From contig OZ038423.1 in NCBI GenBank assembly GCA_964036155.1, positions 65,487,249 through 65,551,248 on the forward strand: 64,000 nucleotides of DNA. Reading direction: 5' to 3'. The notes under the pieces are model-generated. The model had not been told where the DNA came from and made no database searches. It saw only the letters and a program-made list of their open reading frames with translations. The DNA is from Diploscapter coronatus. Lineage: Eukaryota > Nematoda > Chromadorea > Rhabditida > Rhabditidae. This document shows, one piece after another, positions 62,950-64,000 of the stretch. How positions within the stretch are numbered: the stretch's first letter is position 1; each line of letters starts with the position of its first letter. A program made the position numbers and the translations under genes.

Positions 62950-64000
62950 TAGAAGGAAAAAGATGCGCCATTGATCAAAAAATCACAGGCGTCAAAATAG
63001 ATAAATTCCCGTATGAGACATGAGCAGCAACGACTTGTTTTCCGCACGTTTGTATCTGATTTCCGCTCCGTCCTCGTTTGTAAAATTCTTAAATCTCACT
63101 TTCGAACGTTTCCCTGTTATAAAGATGGGGAAAAAGCTCTGGATGAATCTCCTACGCAATAAGAATCGCATAAAATCGATTACGCGTTTCATATGTTCTT
63201 CTTGTTTCAGTTCAAACTCCTACATGCTGCGTCTGTATCTCTGTCCGTGAGCTGTGAGTATGTGTGTAGATATGTTTGATGTTTAGCTATGTGCGTGCAG
63301 CTTTTCGAGATCCTCTCGGCTGTAAAAATAACATTTATCAATGTAGGGGGCTGAACGGCCTTCTCTCCTCTCGGAATCAAATCATCCAGGCCATCGATTT
63401 TACGGCTCACATCCAATCGCTTTTCTCCACAATTTGCCCGCCATCTGGGAATTCTGCCCTTTACCACTTGTTTTCTCTGTTCATTTTCCAGTCGAAATTT
63501 ATGAGCTCCACCAATATACTGCATTCCAAGAACAATTTCCGTGATTAACCTTGTGTTTTCCATCGAATAGTCATCCTCTACCTTTTTCTCCTTCTCATTC
63601 CATTTCAAATTCCATTTCGAGTGCGTCCTCTTCTTCTTGACCTTCACCGTCATCTGCCTTTCTGCACTCTTCTGATTCATTCCTAGCTTTCTATGTCTCA
63701 TTTACTTTCCTTTCCTTTTCCAATACACGATGTCATCTTTCAAATGATTCTGCATATTCAAATCGAATGTAACGCACATTTCGTGATGCTATTTTATGTC
63801 CATTTTCGCCCGTGCTACTTTTATCTTACTTTATCCGTATTTTATTCTGAATTTTATTCGTACCATGAAGAAAATTCGAAAAAATCCATCTTTCAATGCT
63901 TTAAAATAGAAAGTCGTGAAATTATTCTTCGTTTATTTGCTAAAAATTCTCAAGCCATATTGCGATTAGATACCTTTCGATTCAATGAATACAAGCGAGA
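62950..64000. other. Region without recognisable genes, right edge
   Basis: A minus-strand frame of 164 codons at 63207-63701 is open, but it has no domain, and its basic, polar composition fits non-coding sequence. Nothing else stands out. Confidence 0.4.

Noticed and set aside
63207..63701. Minus-strand open frame of 164 codons
   Set aside because: No domain, no splice partners, polar low-information sequence.
1..64000. CRISPR array, bacterial operon or provirus
   Set aside because: No regular spaced repeats, no Shine-Dalgarno pattern, no polymerase, integrase or capsid frames; all genes have introns.

Overview
The window is nuclear DNA of a small animal, most likely a nematode or a similar compact ecdysozoan. 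Every confident gene is split by GT-AG introns, most of them short and ending in TTTCAG. There are no bacterial or viral traits. At ten of ten traced genes a 3' splice acceptor lies 0-28 bases before the start codon, which is the layout expected of spliced-leader trans-splicing. That points to nematodes but does not prove it, because short 5'UTR introns would look the same.

Layout: (1) 158-5163, minus strand: a small C2H2 zinc-finger protein directly downstream of a MEPCE/Bin3-type RNA cap methyltransferase, spaced like an operon. (2) 5720-6721, plus: a complete secreted phospholipase A2, divergent from MEPCE, with a possible further exon at 7077-7170. (3) 8139-11226, minus: a beta-1,4-galactosyltransferase. 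(4) 12236-15434, minus: a disordered protein I do not recognise. (5) 16199-23419, minus: a protein of about 980 residues, mainly alpha-helical, also unrecognised. (6) 23.9-31.8 kb: a rearranged region with two copies of a 2.65-kb duplication, two kelch-repeat genes, a third kelch fragment and a decayed RecQ5-type helicase. (7) 32549-33185, minus: an orphan gene, followed by a tRNA-like sequence. (8) 35337-52598, minus: a complete class V myosin with motor, six IQ motifs, coiled coil and dilute cargo domain. (9) 52.6-64 kb: no recognisable gene; its one strong structure is a 577-bp foldback with 140-bp perfect arms.

The genes are mostly housekeeping or cell-biological and do not form one pathway: 7SK/U6-type RNA capping, a secreted lipase, Golgi glycosylation and actin-based cargo transport. 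The most unusual content is the kelch/RecQ5 region and several families of short foldback (MITE-like) elements. One of these is present in one copy of the duplication and absent from the other. Exon limits were read by hand from splice sites and frame continuity. Where an exon chain does not close, this is stated.
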